NCBI RefSeq assembly: GCF_000319385.1
Contig: NC_019566.1
Coordinates: 289,015 to 353,014, forward strand
From: Candidatus Endolissoclinum faulkneri L2
Lineage (GTDB): Bacteria; Pseudomonadota; Alphaproteobacteria; Thalassobaculales; Thalassobaculaceae
Length of the DNA: 64,000 bases
Reading direction: 5' to 3'
Below are positions 52,583 through 63,798 of the stretch, in pieces (the stretch's first letter is position 1; every line of letters begins with the position of its first letter). The notes beneath the pieces are model-generated. The model was given only the letters and a program-made list of their open reading frames with translations. It was not told where the DNA came from and searched no databases. The position numbers and the translations under genes are program-made.

Positions 52583-55084
52583 TGAATTAATTCCTTGACT
52601 CTAAAAAAACAGCAAACAACCATATAACACTACTTTAAATAACTATCAGTTTAGCATCAGTATTAGATCCAAACTTGTTAAGTAACTAAAATTGATCTAT
52701 TTTTGTTATTGCAATCCAATTAAAACAATATCAAGATTATAAATAAAAAGCATGGTATATATTGTTTTATATATAAAATAAATCAGTAAATTTTACTCTA
52801 TTTGAAACATAATAAATAACATAACTTTTTGAAAATTATGTCATAATGTTACTTTGGTGTATTTATCAGAAAATTAAGTTGTATGCATTGGTTAATTTAT
52901 AAAATTAATCATAGTATACTCAATTGATTATATCTTAATTTAAATATTCTTTAAGATTGCTGCAAATATTTTGCGATTATATTAGATAGAATGTTAAATT
53001 ATTCGGTAAATAAAATATAAAAACTACTATTTAAAACAATACTATCGACAAAATTAATCTGATTGATTACAATCATTTAATTGCAAAAATAACAGCTTTA
53101 TAAGCTATAATTAACAAATTATTATTCCAAACCTAATGCAATGCAATAATCAACCTATTTTATTTTACTGACATCCGATAAATATTGATTATTTAGTAAA
53201 TTGATTTAAAACCAATATCAATTTACTAATGCTTTAGATGGCATTTTTAAGATAGTTAATTAAACACTTGCTATCAACTAACTTCAAGTTTAATACGACT
53301 TAATAAAATTTTAGTATATTCTATATATTAACTTGATTGTAATTATTGCATTACAGATTTTTATCTAAAAAACCTAATACTCAATAATTCTATTTTCACT
53401 AAGTATTTTAGTAAAAAAATGTTCAGTTATTATCTATCGAATAAAAAATGCTTGATATATAGATAAGTAATTGTTTTGCTTAGAATATATTTTTACCGTT
53501 TAACATTACAAAGCCAATCTATCATTGAATGAGTTGCGCATTGAGCAAATTATTGTTTTATCTTTCAATAACGGAGAAAGAATAAATAAAATTTTATGCA
53601 TTTTGTCAACAAACTATTTAGTATGAATAATTAAAATATCTTATAAAAAACTTTGTTAATTGGTCGCTAGTCAAAATATAAAAATACTAAATGTTAAAGT
53701 TTTAATAAATATGGTAATTTTTTATCGAACTCAATCGGAGTATAGAAATTAAAGGTAAAAATTTTTTACGCAAAACAACAAAATAAGCACAACGTTAAAT
53801 AAGTAAACAACAAAATTTTTACTGACTACTTATTATAATACAGAATAGATTTTATTTTAACTCGGCTAAATTTTTAATGCATATAATTTTTCTGTATAAC
53901 ATATTTATAAATATGTTAATTTTTTTTGAGTAAAATGATCTGTCCTATATCAATATATGCAATGATACATTAAAGAATATTGCAAAATAGTACTAACTAA
54001 GATCTAACATACTAGAAAATTTTTGTATTTAATAATGAAATTTAATAGTAATAATTAAAATATATTAATATTTTTTATATATCTTACAGATATAATGCTA
54101 TTAAAAATTAGTAATATATCTAAATATATTTTAATATATGATTTGTTATACGGCGCTAACTAGTAGTTAGTTATATTAGCCTAATATATACTACAATACG
54201 TCCTGCTAATTATTTTCAATTTTTAATTAATTTTTGCAAAAAGCTTATGTAAAAAATAGTTAAAAATCAATTATATCAATTGTATGTTTTATTTTTTTAA
54301 TAAAATTTTTTATGCAGGATTTTATCCAACTAGCACAAATTTCATTTATAGAAGAGGTATCTGTTGGTATCCTAGAATTAAATTCTACTTAAATAAATAT
54401 TTTCTTAGATTTTAACGCAAAAAAGACAATAGAACTATCAATTCTGATCTAACTCACGGCTAAATATATTTTAGTTTTTACCTAATATGCTGGAAAAGTA
54501 GTAATAATGCATCAATTATACACTCTCAATACTACAATCATTAACGCTAATCGCATTACAAGTATTTTGAAGTATTTCAGTCAATGCATCAATTAAATAA
54601 GTTTCGATTACAATTATGCAAAACAAAAACCATCTGGTTTTTCTTCCGTACATTTCTTCTGTAAGATACAGTTGATTTTGTATTGATAATTAGATTTTTA
54701 AGTTTAAAGTAATATAACTAATAATTTAGCATTATTAATTAGGTTGCCTTATAACATTTATTAGCGTAAACTAATCTCCATTATAAGATGATATTCTGAA
54801 GAAGGTAGCATTTTACAAATGCCTATTATCTTTCTTATCAAGAGGATAGGCAAAAAATTTTTACTTATTACAAATATCACAGTTAAGTAATATTTAGTTA
54901 ATTGTTTGAATATGATATTGACAATAAGTTTCTTTCTTTTTTTTACTCTAAGTATTTTTACTGAGTAAAAATCAGTATGACTTGTGGTACAGTTTTGAGT
55001 TTAGCTTTTATGAGCTGTATATTAACAAATGATTTAGAACTGGAATAAATTTATTGCTCTTTAAGCAAGATTTTCTTAGTCTTC
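52583..55084. other. 2.5-kb gene-free interval between argB and fabI
   Basis: No coding region supported. Contains the palindrome at 53897 and a 9-bp inverted repeat around 54940-54971, about 115 bp past the fabI stop. Confidence 0.6.
53897..53928 (+). terminator. 22-bp palindrome with T-run, orphan terminator
   Basis: Halves 53897-53907 and 53908-53918 are exact reverse complements, followed by one A and eight T. Purely A/T except one G-C pair. No plus-strand gene precedes it. Confidence 0.45.
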
Positions 55085-55897
55085 TCAGATAACGGCAATG
55101 TCCGGCGCATCAATAGCTTTCATTCCAACGATATTATAGCCACAATCTACGTGATGAACTTCACCAGTAACACCAGTAGACAGGTCCGATAGCAAGTACA
55201 CACCTGCTCCCCCTACATCTGTTAGTGTAACATTGCGACGAAGTGGAGAATTGTACTGATTCCACTTTAGTATATAGCGAAAATTTCCAATGCCTGAAGC
55301 AGCAAGTGTTTTCATTGGCCCTGCAGACAAACCGTTTACCCGCACTCCCTGATCTCCCATGTCAACGGCAAGATAGCGAATGCTAGCCTCTAGTGCTGCT
55401 TTAGCTACACCCATAACGTTGTAGTGCGGCACTACCCTTTCAGAACCATAATAAGTTAATGTCAGCAAACTACCGCCATCTTTCATTAATGGTGCTGCAC
55501 GTTTAGCTACGGAGGTAAAAGAGTAACAAGAAATATCCATAGTGCGCCGAAAGTTGTCGCGTGTGGTGTCTAGATACTTACCCTTTAGCTCATCCTTGTC
55601 AGAATAAGCGATAGCGTGAACAAGAAAATCGAGGTTGCCCCAAATCTCTTCTATTCGACCAAACACCCGATCAACACTAGCATCATCATTAATGTCGCAA
55701 GCTTCCACCAAAGTGCTACCAACTTGGTCTGCCAGAGGGCGGACTCTTTTTTCAAGAGCATCACCCATATAAGTAAAGGCAAGCTCAGCGCCTTGCTCGG
55801 CAACTGCTTTTGCAATGCCCCACGCGATCGAACGATCATTAGCTACACCCATGATCTGACCGCGTTTACCCGCCATAATGCGGAAATCTTTAGTCAT
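55085..55897 (-). CDS. fabI: Enoyl-[acyl-carrier-protein] reductase (NADH)
   Basis: FabI performs the last reduction in each round of fatty-acid elongation. The 270-residue product is a short-chain dehydrogenase-type protein with the cofactor loop IMGVANDRSIAWGIAKAV, DFLVHAIAYSDKDELKG, and the catalytic Tyr and Lys in PHYNVMGVAKAALEAS (Y159, K166). SAGPMKTLAASGI and STGVTGEVHHVDCGYNIVG are also typical. GAGGA precedes the ATG at a short distance. It stands alone, though relatives often have fabB next to it. Confidence 0.95.
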   Translation of the reverse strand: MTKDFRIMAGKRGQIMGVANDRSIAWGIAKAVAEQGAELAFTYMGDALEKRVRPLADQVGSTLVEACDINDDASVDRVFGRIEEIWGNLDFLVHAIAYSDKDELKGKYLDTTRDNFRRTMDISCYSFTSVAKRAAPLMKDGGSLLTLTYYGSERVVPHYNVMGVAKAALEASIRYLAVDMGDQGVRVNGLSAGPMKTLAASGIGNFRYILKWNQYNSPLRRNVTLTDVGGAGVYLLSDLSTGVTGEVHHVDCGYNIVGMKAIDAPDIAVI

Positions 55898-57399
55898 TCA
55901 ATCCTCAATATCGCTAATAAGCATTCAACGTCGCATCTTACACCAAAAATCATTCTGCGTAAGAAAAGGTAAGTTCGATGATATGTTAATAAGAATCTAT
56001 TATATAATTATTTTTTAAATAAATTACCTTAAACATACTAATCAAACTTTAGCGCACAAAATTTTTATCTTTGATAAAATAATCAAATTAATGTTGCGAG
56101 AAAAATACACAAAAATTTCTTACAATTAAAGGTATTTATTCTAATAGAAAGCAAAACAATAGATCTACAAAAAAAATACAATGCAATATTTAGGTTATAT
56201 GGTAATTTTTAAATCATTTTATCCCATTGTCTAGACAAAATTTTTACTAAAAATTAAATTATCGGCTATATCATTTCCAATCAATAAGTCCATCATATTT
56301 TCATTGCACCGTACAATAGAATTTATCCATTAATTACCTCAAATCAAAAGTGAAAAAGCAAAATGCTCTACCGTTATTACAGCGATTATTCCAAGAATAA
56401 CAAACTTTATCTTTGTTTGTAATGTTAAGACGATACTTTTTTAAATACTATTTTAGATAAATAGCACGAAGAAAATTATAAAGTTTCTTTCAGCAAATAG
56501 CAAAAAACATAATTTAAATTATAATAAGAAAACCACTATTCCTATTAAAAAAGAAGGATAATAATTTCTATTATAACCAGAGAAACAATTGTGTTTATCT
56601 AAATAAATAAGTTATTCCGTTTAGTACACAGATAATTATATTATCAAGTGGCCAGCAGCGAGAATAATTTCAAAATTTCATCAAACATCGCCTGTTCAAA
56701 ATATAATTACTGATCAATTCATCTATTGAAAGTTACATATCACTAACTTCACCACAAAACAATAAAATAAATATTAATATATCATAAATTCAAACATTAA
56801 ATAAAATTTAGCCAGTATATTCAACACCTAATAAATTTATTCGCTAGATAAACCATTTAATAACCTATCGCAGTATAAATATTACTACCTTTTAGATAGC
56901 CTATATCGTTTTATCTTTGGTAACATATACCGATTTATTTAAAATAAATAATGAGTATAATTAAAGATAAAATATAAAAAAATATTTAATGAGTAAGGCT
57001 TATATTTATTTAATGTTATTTATTTATTATTTGAAAAATTACTGATGTGCATTACTAGCGATTGACAAAAATAATTGTTTTATATTGTTTGTAGTAGAAC
57101 TATGCATTCTATTACCATGTATATTAATTTACTTTAAGTTTAGCAAAAAGTAAAGTACCTAAAATTGCCGTATCAAACTTATTAGCTAAATTCTAAAACA
57201 TTATTAAAACAGCTGTTTTGTAGTCACTAACCTAATAGTTTGGAAAAATTTTTTGAATTATGATTAGAAGCTTGGCATTAGTGCTTACTATAGGCTATCG
57301 GCTTAAATAATAACTGTATAGTATCTGTTGGATGTGCTGAACAGCTAACTGTGTTAGAAAATAAGAAGAATATTTACGCTTCTATGTAGGAACTTGACC
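55898..57399. other. 1.5-kb divergent gap between fabI and pyrE
   Basis: No gene found. A 14-bp palindrome (AAAACAGCTGTTTT) lies at 57207-57220, about 180 bp before pyrE. Confidence 0.5.
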
Positions 57400-58080
57400 A
57401 TGACAAGAATTATCAAATCATTCGATTATTCGCTTACACCAGCTAAAACTCCTGCTGATATTTTATTGGATATACAAGCAGTTTATATTAGCGAAAATAA
57501 ACCTTTTATTTTTACTTCAGGTCGTCTTTCGCCTATTTATGTGGATTGTCGTAAAATCATTTCATTTCCCACCGAGAGGCGCCTATTAATAGCTATGGCT
57601 GTGGAACAGCTCATCGCTATGAGCACTGAAACTGCCTTTGATATGGTGGCTGGTGGTGAAACCGCTGGAATTCCTTTTGCCGCTTGGATTGCTGATGCAT
57701 TCAATTTGCCAATGCTCTACATTCGCAAGGAGGCTAAAGGATTTGGCTGCAATTTTAGAATTGAAGGACAAGTTCGTAAAGGCGCTCGCGTATTGTTGGT
57801 AGAGGACTTGGCGACTGATTGTCTTAGCAAAATTTCTTTTATAGAGGCCATACGCGATGCAGGAATGCAGGTAGCCCATTGTTTCGTGATTTTTGAATAT
57901 GGAGTATTTGCAAATTGCAGTACTATTCTTCAAAAAGAAAGCGTAGAATTGCATAGCTTATGCAATTTGTTGGATATTTTGGTAATTGCCAAACAGTATG
58001 GCTATACTGCTAAAAAGCTTGTTGAAGTTTTTACTTTTCTTAATGATCCAGAAGCATGGCAGTCTCGTATCAAGGAATAA
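57400..58080 (+). CDS. pyrE: Orotate phosphoribosyltransferase
   Basis: PyrE joins orotate and PRPP to orotidine monophosphate in pyrimidine synthesis. The 226-residue product resembles the longer alphaproteobacterial form: FTSGRLSPIYVDCRKIISFP (38-57), VAGGETAGIPFAAW (83-96) and MLYIRKEAKGFG. The PRPP-binding motif, usually VLLVEDLTTDGGSK, reads VLLVEDLATDCLSK (131-144): acids are kept but the two Gly of the phosphate loop are Cys and Leu. That may weaken activity. I chose ATG 57400, which has AGGAA upstream, over the TTG at 57394. Its stop is followed by a short hairpin (ACGCA/TGCGT near 58116). Confidence 0.92.
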   Translation: MTRIIKSFDYSLTPAKTPADILLDIQAVYISENKPFIFTSGRLSPIYVDCRKIISFPTERRLLIAMAVEQLIAMSTETAFDMVAGGETAGIPFAAWIADAFNLPMLYIRKEAKGFGCNFRIEGQVRKGARVLLVEDLATDCLSKISFIEAIRDAGMQVAHCFVIFEYGVFANCSTILQKESVELHSLCNLLDILVIAKQYGYTAKKLVEVFTFLNDPEAWQSRIKE

Positions 58081-58204
58081 AATTTATAAATAATTTAAGT
58101 ACGTTAGGTGTTAAACACGCAAGTTGCGTTTAGATTATATAATTTAATAATGTAGCATAATTGCAGGTGTTGAAAAAAGTATATGAATTGTTTCAATAAA
58201 AGTG

Positions 58205-59668
58205 CTAGCTATCAAGTTTATCACGAAGCAATTGAGTAACTATAATAGGGTTAGCCTTTCCATGGCTTTTTTTAATAGTTTCACCGACAAAAAAGCTGAA
58301 AAGCTTGTCCTTGCCGTCTTTGTATTTTTTAACATTATTAGCATGTGTAATTAGCACATTGTCAATGATATCCTCGATTATAGAAACATCCGAGGTTTGT
58401 GATAGATTTTTTTCCTTTACTATGCTAATTGCAGATTTGCCGGTTTCAAACATCGTAGCGAAGACTGTTTTAGCGATGCAACCAGATATATGTCCATTTT
58501 CTATCATATTCACTAATTCACTTAGTGCTTTTGGCGAAATCAAACTATCTGATAAATTTTTTCCAGCTTTATTTAAAGCTCCAAAAAGCTCGGAGATCAT
58601 CCAGTTGGCTGCAATTTTTGGGTTATTACTTTGTTCAGCAAGCTGCTCGTACCAATCTGCGTTTGCACGATCTTCTAGCAATATGTTTAGATCATAGAAA
58701 GATAAATTAAATGCTGATATAAATCTAGCCCTTTTGGCATCAGGCAATTCAGGTAGTTCATTTTTGAGTTGATCCACTCGCGACTGATCCAGCACAAGCG
58801 GTAGTAAGTCTGGATCTTTAAAGTAGCGGTAGTCCTCCGCGTTTTCTTTGGATCGCATTGACTTAATCTTATTTTCTATCGGGTCAAATAAACATGTTTC
58901 TTTATCGATTTGTCCACCATTTTCCAGAATATTAATTTGTCTATTAGCTTCTTGCTCTATCGCTTGGTATATAAAACGCAGTGAATTTATATTTTTAATT
59001 TCACAATATGTACCTAGTGGTTCATCAGGTTTGCGTACCGATACATTTACATCCACACGTAAAGACCCTTCTTGCATGTTTCCGTCACAGGTGCTGATAT
59101 ACTGCATGATTAGACGCAGCTTGTTTACGTAAAGCCGCGCTTCCTCCGGAGAAGAAAGATCAGGTTTAGAAACAATTTCCATTAACGCTATACCAGCTCT
59201 ATTAAGATCTACATATGTAGCATGTGAATGTTGTTCATGTAATAATTTCCCAGCATCTTGTTCCAATTGCAATCGTTCAATCTTGACTGACTTAATCTTT
59301 CCGTTTGGTAGATCTAGCAGCAACTCGCCATCACTAGCAATTGGTTCTTTATATTGAGTGATTTGATAACCTTGAGGTAAATCAGCATAAAAATAGTGTT
59401 TGCGCTCGAATACGCTATGCAGATTTATCTTTGCTTTTAAAGCTAAACTGGTTCGCACCGCTTGTTCTACACATTTGCGATTAATAACTGGTAGCATGCC
59501 AGGCATAGCAGCATCAACCAAACTTACCTGAGTGTTAACATCTCCTCCAAAAGCAGCCTGGGATCCAGAGAATAATTTAGCGTTAGAGATCACTCTTGCG
59601 TGCAATTCCAAGCCTATTGCTAGCTCCCAAACTCCTTTTTTACCTTGTATGTAATAACTTTCATTCAT
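58205..59668 (-). CDS. gatB: Asp/Glu-tRNA amidotransferase subunit B
   Basis: GatB binds the mischarged tRNA and activates its carboxylate; with GatA and GatC it makes Gln-tRNA(Gln) and possibly Asn-tRNA(Asn). The 487-residue product shows the catalytic-domain start [78 protein letters not shown] and [11 protein letters not shown], then a helical domain and the C-terminal YqeY-like tail domain. It overlaps gatA by 8 bases. The operon order is gatC-gatA-gatB. Confidence 0.96.
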   Translation of the reverse strand: MNESYYIQGKKGVWELAIGLELHARVISNAKLFSGSQAAFGGDVNTQVSLVDAAMPGMLPVINRKCVEQAVRTSLALKAKINLHSVFERKHYFYADLPQGYQITQYKEPIASDGELLLDLPNGKIKSVKIERLQLEQDAGKLLHEQHSHATYVDLNRAGIALMEIVSKPDLSSPEEARLYVNKLRLIMQYISTCDGNMQEGSLRVDVNVSVRKPDEPLGTYCEIKNINSLRFIYQAIEQEANRQINILENGGQIDKETCLFDPIENKIKSMRSKENAEDYRYFKDPDLLPLVLDQSRVDQLKNELPELPDAKRARFISAFNLSFYDLNILLEDRANADWYEQLAEQSNNPKIAANWMISELFGALNKAGKNLSDSLISPKALSELVNMIENGHISGCIAKTVFATMFETGKSAISIVKEKNLSQTSDVSIIEDIIDNVLITHANNVKKYKDGKDKLFSFFVGETIKKSHGKANPIIVTQLLRDKLDS

Positions 59669-61154
59669 CTTTTAGGATACCGTTTACCAAGGTGGTCATT
59701 GCTTTAAACTCTGCTGTTCGTTCTAGCGTTCGTCCTACACGAACTACTGAGTTCTCATCGAACATACGACCTAGTACTTGCAAACCTATAGGCAATCCAC
59801 GTTTAGATAGAGTTACTGGTACGGAAATGCTTGGTAGACCAACAAGACTGGCGGGCACGGTAAACACATCTTGCAAGTACATCTTAAGTGGATCATCTTT
59901 GTTGTCGCCAATTTCAAAGGCATCCGATAACGTTGTAGGAGTTAGAATAGCGTCAACCTTGTCAAAAGCCTGATTAAAATCGTGACGTAATAAATTACGC
60001 ATCTTCTGAGCTTTTAGATAATAGGCATCGTAATAGCCAGAAGAAAGCACGTATGTACCCAGTAATATCCGACGCTTTACTTCTTCACCGAATCCTTCCG
60101 TTCTTGTATGAGTATACATATCTGTTATATTTTGCTCGTTTATCCGTAGTCCGTAGCGAACCCCATCATAGCGAGCTAAGTTAGATGATGCTTCGGCCGG
60201 GGCGATAATATAATAGGTAGGTAATGCATACTTGGTATGCGGTAGTGATATATGGACAATATCTGCTCCTTCGGATTTTAGGTAGTCGATACCATGGTCC
60301 CAAATTTTGGATGTTTCTTCTGGCAAACTATCAATTCGGTATTCTATTGGCACACCTATACTCATGCCTTTCACACTCTTGTTTATATCTACCAATAAAT
60401 TTGGCATAGTTGTTTTTGCTGATGTAGAGTCCTTAGGATCATAACTAGCCATGGCCTGAAGCAAAATGGCAGCATCCTCAACTGTTCTTGCCATTGGCCC
60501 TGCCTGATCTAGTGATGAAGCGAAAGCGATTATACCCCAACGTGAACACCGGCCATAAGTAGGCTTTATACCAACAATTCCGGAGAAACTAGCTGGTTGA
60601 CGGATCGATCCCCCTGTATCTGTACCAGTTGCTGCTATCGCTGAGCGAGCAGCAACCGCCGCGGCTGAGCCACCCGATGATCCACCAGGCACGCGCTTTT
60701 TATCAGAAGCATCGGTTGAGCGCCATGGGCTCTCCACCGCACCATAATAGGATGTCGTATTGGACGATCCCATTGCAAACTCATCTAAATTAGTTTTACC
60801 AAGCAAAACTGCGCCTGCATTCCATAGATTGCTCGTTACTGTTGATTCGTATGTTGGGATAAATCCATCTAACATGCGTGAAGCTGCTGTAGTCTGTACG
60901 CCATTAGTACAAAACAAGTCTTTGACTGCGATACAAATACCTTCTAGGATACCACCCTTTCCTTTAGCCAAACGTGCATCTGCTTGTGCAGCTCCAAGCA
61001 TGGCTTGATCATGAGTAATAGTTATGTAAGCGTTCAAGTTAGCTGTAGCCTCTATGCGACTTAGATAAGCCTTAGTCAGCTCAGTGCTAGATATATCCCT
61101 AGCAGCTAGTCTGGCACGGGCTTCCGCAAGACTTAGATCTAAAAAATCATTCAT
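59661..61154 (-). CDS. gatA: Asp/Glu-tRNA amidotransferase subunit A
   Basis: GatA releases ammonia from glutamine for the GatCAB reaction. The 497-residue product belongs to the amidase-signature family with the Lys-cisSer-Ser triad: K78 in IAVKDLF, cis-Ser about S159 in [12 protein letters not shown], and nucleophile S183 in [29 protein letters not shown] and [16 protein letters not shown] follow as in GatA. It overlaps gatC by one base (TAATG) and gatB by eight. Confidence 0.97.
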   Translation of the reverse strand: MNDFLDLSLAEARARLAARDISSTELTKAYLSRIEATANLNAYITITHDQAMLGAAQADARLAKGKGGILEGICIAVKDLFCTNGVQTTAASRMLDGFIPTYESTVTSNLWNAGAVLLGKTNLDEFAMGSSNTTSYYGAVESPWRSTDASDKKRVPGGSSGGSAAAVAARSAIAATGTDTGGSIRQPASFSGIVGIKPTYGRCSRWGIIAFASSLDQAGPMARTVEDAAILLQAMASYDPKDSTSAKTTMPNLLVDINKSVKGMSIGVPIEYRIDSLPEETSKIWDHGIDYLKSEGADIVHISLPHTKYALPTYYIIAPAEASSNLARYDGVRYGLRINEQNITDMYTHTRTEGFGEEVKRRILLGTYVLSSGYYDAYYLKAQKMRNLLRHDFNQAFDKVDAILTPTTLSDAFEIGDNKDDPLKMYLQDVFTVPASLVGLPSISVPVTLSKRGLPIGLQVLGRMFDENSVVRVGRTLERTAEFKAMTTLVNGILKDE

Positions 61155-61441
61155 TAGTCGATAACTCTAGGTACTACAAAAAAACCACGATCAACTTTAG
61201 GTGCGTTAGAGGTTATTTGGTTCTGATAGCCGCCGTCTATAATTAAGTCATCGCTTTGCGATAAAAAATTACCAGTGATGTTTGTTAATGGTTCCACACG
61301 CAAAGTATCGACCTCATCAAGCTTATTAAACATTAGGATAATAGTATTTAGGTTTTCAACAACATCATCTAGCTCATCTTCGGATATCTTAATTCGAGCT
61401 AGATTAGCTAATGTTTTAGCAGTTAATTTGTCAATGGACAT
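61154..61441 (-). CDS. gatC: Asp/Glu-tRNA amidotransferase subunit C
   Basis: GatC is a small subunit that wraps around GatA and GatB and stabilises the complex. The 95-residue product starts [20 protein letters not shown] and has [18 protein letters not shown] and the end FFVVPRVID, as expected. I chose ATG 61441 over the TTG directly before it. First gene of gatC-gatA-gatB, its stop overlapping the gatA start. Confidence 0.94.
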   Translation of the reverse strand: MSIDKLTAKTLANLARIKISEDELDDVVENLNTIILMFNKLDEVDTLRVEPLTNITGNFLSQSDDLIIDGGYQNQITSNAPKVDRGFFVVPRVID

Positions 61442-61444
61442 CAA

Positions 61445-62451
61445 TGAGTGTCATCCTAAGAATCATTTTTAATAAACATGTTAAAGTTTAATGATTGTTT
61501 GTTTTTGTGGCAATAAAAAAAAGACCGCAAAGTGCTTTTATAGAGAGCAAATACTCTATTATCTAATTCTTTTAGGTTCAAATTAATTAGATTTGATGAT
61601 TTTCGTAATTGATTATAAATCAAGACTTTAGCTAGATATTTCATAATAATCTTATTACTATATTAATTAATAAATTAAAAAATAAACGATAAATAACATA
61701 GAGTCTGAAAAGTAAGTTCAAGTATTACTTGTTTGATTAAAATCCACACTATATTAATAGTTTAATGATAGCAGCTGTTAAGATCAATGTTATCTTAGAA
61801 AGCTAATTTAGCTTAGCATCTAGCTTTGTTAAACAGGGTATTTTATGATTAACGATACGCTTAGTTAATTAATTTTAACTCTTAATTAATTTAGCCTAGG
61901 ACACAAAATATTATCTGATGACAAATGTTTATGTCGGTAAACTAGACTAGTAATCTCATACTAACTTAAAGTCAATTAGTCTAATATTGATTTGCTTTGG
62001 TAAATTAATTTTTAATTTTTTAGATATTAATTGCTCTTTTATTTTTAGCGTCGATCGATTGTTTTTTTTCAATTTTACTTATAATATTTTTAGCTAATAT
62101 TTCACTTTGGAAAAGATTCTTTAAGCATGCTTATTAGCTGCAATTAAAGCATCATCCACGAAATTCCTGCCAGATTATTAAACAATAAATTCAATTATGA
62201 GAATAATTTATCTATAATCGCCAAGTAAACAATGCTTTACTGGATTAATTATCTTAGATTTGGGATAAATCAATCCTTTGATTGGGCACTAATTACTTTT
62301 GACATTCAATGCGTCAACTTGCGAGTTTATAATTGTTGGTCAATTATAAACAAAATAATAGTAAATATTTAGCTATTGCTAACTTATAAAAATATTACCA
62401 CTTGATTGTCCTAATGAAATAAAATCGACTATCTGTGGCTAATTTCAGTTA
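61445..62451. other. 1-kb gap between gatC and rsmB
   Basis: No gene seen; it should hold the gatCAB promoter. No strong hairpin noticed. Confidence 0.5.
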
Positions 62452-63798
62452 TTATAGAATACGATTAAAATTTTTATTTTTAATCAATCGGCAAGCGTAG
62501 AAACCATCAATACCACCATAATTAGCCAAATGATCGGGTCGAGTAAGCAGATCACCATCTTCGTTAAGTAGTTCCGACAATCCACCGATTTCATTTGCTG
62601 TTATAGGTTTCCGCGTGACGTATGGATTGCGTGAAAACAATGCTTCGATGCGTTTACTACCTTCCTCTCGTAGCAAGGAACATGTAGAGAAAATAATCAT
62701 GCCGCCTGGTCGAACCATAGAAAAAGCTGCGTTGAGTAGTTGATCTTGAATAGCTGCCATTTTGGTTACATCTCTCTCGTTTTTTAGCCAAGGAATATCT
62801 GGATGCCGCCGTATTAGGCCAGTAGCCGAACAAGGGGCATCAAGTAACAAAGAATCAATCGGAAATTGCGGCTGCCATTTAGTGGCATCTGCTATTATGC
62901 ATTTAGCTGTAAGTTGCAGGCGATCTAGGTTATTCTTTATTTGTTTTACTCGCTGAGGTGCTTGATCGACTGCTATCACATTTGCTAAACGAGCGGCGAG
63001 TTGTGCAGTTTTACCTCCCGGAGCAGCACAAAGATCAACCACAGTTTTGCCACTTACGTTACCGAGTAACTGGACTGGTATTGCAGCAGCAGCGTTTTGT
63101 ACCCACCATGCGCCTTCAGCAAATCCAATAAGGCGATCAATCCGACCATTCATTTGACGACGCAGAGTACCTGTAGGTAAAATTTTAGCCTTTAAAGTTC
63201 TAGCCCAATACGCATGATCAGTATTTACTGTGATATCCAGCAACATTGGTTGCTGCTGCATGGCTATGGCTATGGCTATGGCTATGTCGTCGCCATATGT
63301 TTGGCGCAAGTTTTTAGTAAGCCATTTAGGTAAAGCATGAAAAGCAGGAAGAGTGTTTATAACACTACGACCATCGCGATCAATTCTTCGCAGGACAGCA
63401 TTAGTTAGTTTAGCAAATTTATCTTCTCCTTGTGATCGTACTAAATTAACTGCACTATGAATTGTAGCGTAAGGAGGAATATTTAGTAGTAATAGCTCAG
63501 TTGCTGCAATTCGCAGCACATCTCGTACAATTGAGGCTTTCATAGGTAAAGGACGAGTGAGGCAAATATTGATCACCTGATCAATGTGACCAAGTCGACG
63601 TAAGCTATTTGCGACTAAGCTACGAGCAAAATTACGGTCGCGATCTGACAGTTTAGCATTGCCACTATGGTCAATTAAGGCATCACTTAATCGCATTTTT
63701 TTTATAATTACTGCACGCAGCAGGTCAAAAGCAATTCTACGTGGTGCAGAGACTTCTGTAATTGTGGAGCAAACTCCATCTGTATACTCTTTGATCAT
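62452..63798 (-). CDS. rsmB: 16S rRNA (cytosine-967-C5)-methyltransferase
   Basis: RsmB methylates C967 of 16S rRNA. The 448-residue product has an N-terminal NusB-like RNA-binding domain (about 15-140, with SDRDRNFARSLVANSLRR) and a SAM-dependent domain with VVDLCAAPGGKTAQLA, VIAVDQAPQRVKQIK, LLDAPCSATGLIRRHPDIPW and the catalytic-Cys region FSTCSLLREEG. I chose ATG 63798; a TTG at 63840 opens the frame earlier. Between the domains, residues 171-180 read DIAIAIAIAM, coded by four copies of a 6-base repeat (63260-63283), a possible slippage site. Confidence 0.95.
   Translation of the reverse strand: MIKEYTDGVCSTITEVSAPRRIAFDLLRAVIIKKMRLSDALIDHSGNAKLSDRDRNFARSLVANSLRRLGHIDQVINICLTRPLPMKASIVRDVLRIAATELLLLNIPPYATIHSAVNLVRSQGEDKFAKLTNAVLRRIDRDGRSVINTLPAFHALPKWLTKNLRQTYGDDIAIAIAIAMQQQPMLLDITVNTDHAYWARTLKAKILPTGTLRRQMNGRIDRLIGFAEGAWWVQNAAAAIPVQLLGNVSGKTVVDLCAAPGGKTAQLAARLANVIAVDQAPQRVKQIKNNLDRLQLTAKCIIADATKWQPQFPIDSLLLDAPCSATGLIRRHPDIPWLKNERDVTKMAAIQDQLLNAAFSMVRPGGMIIFSTCSLLREEGSKRIEALFSRNPYVTRKPITANEIGGLSELLNEDGDLLTRPDHLANYGGIDGFYACRLIKNKNFNRIL
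63260..63286. repeat. Hexamer tandem repeat inside rsmB
   Basis: ATGGCT occurs four times in a row (63260-63283) followed by ATG. On the coding (minus) strand it reads repeated Ile-Ala codons. Loss or gain of a copy would keep the frame. Confidence 0.9.
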
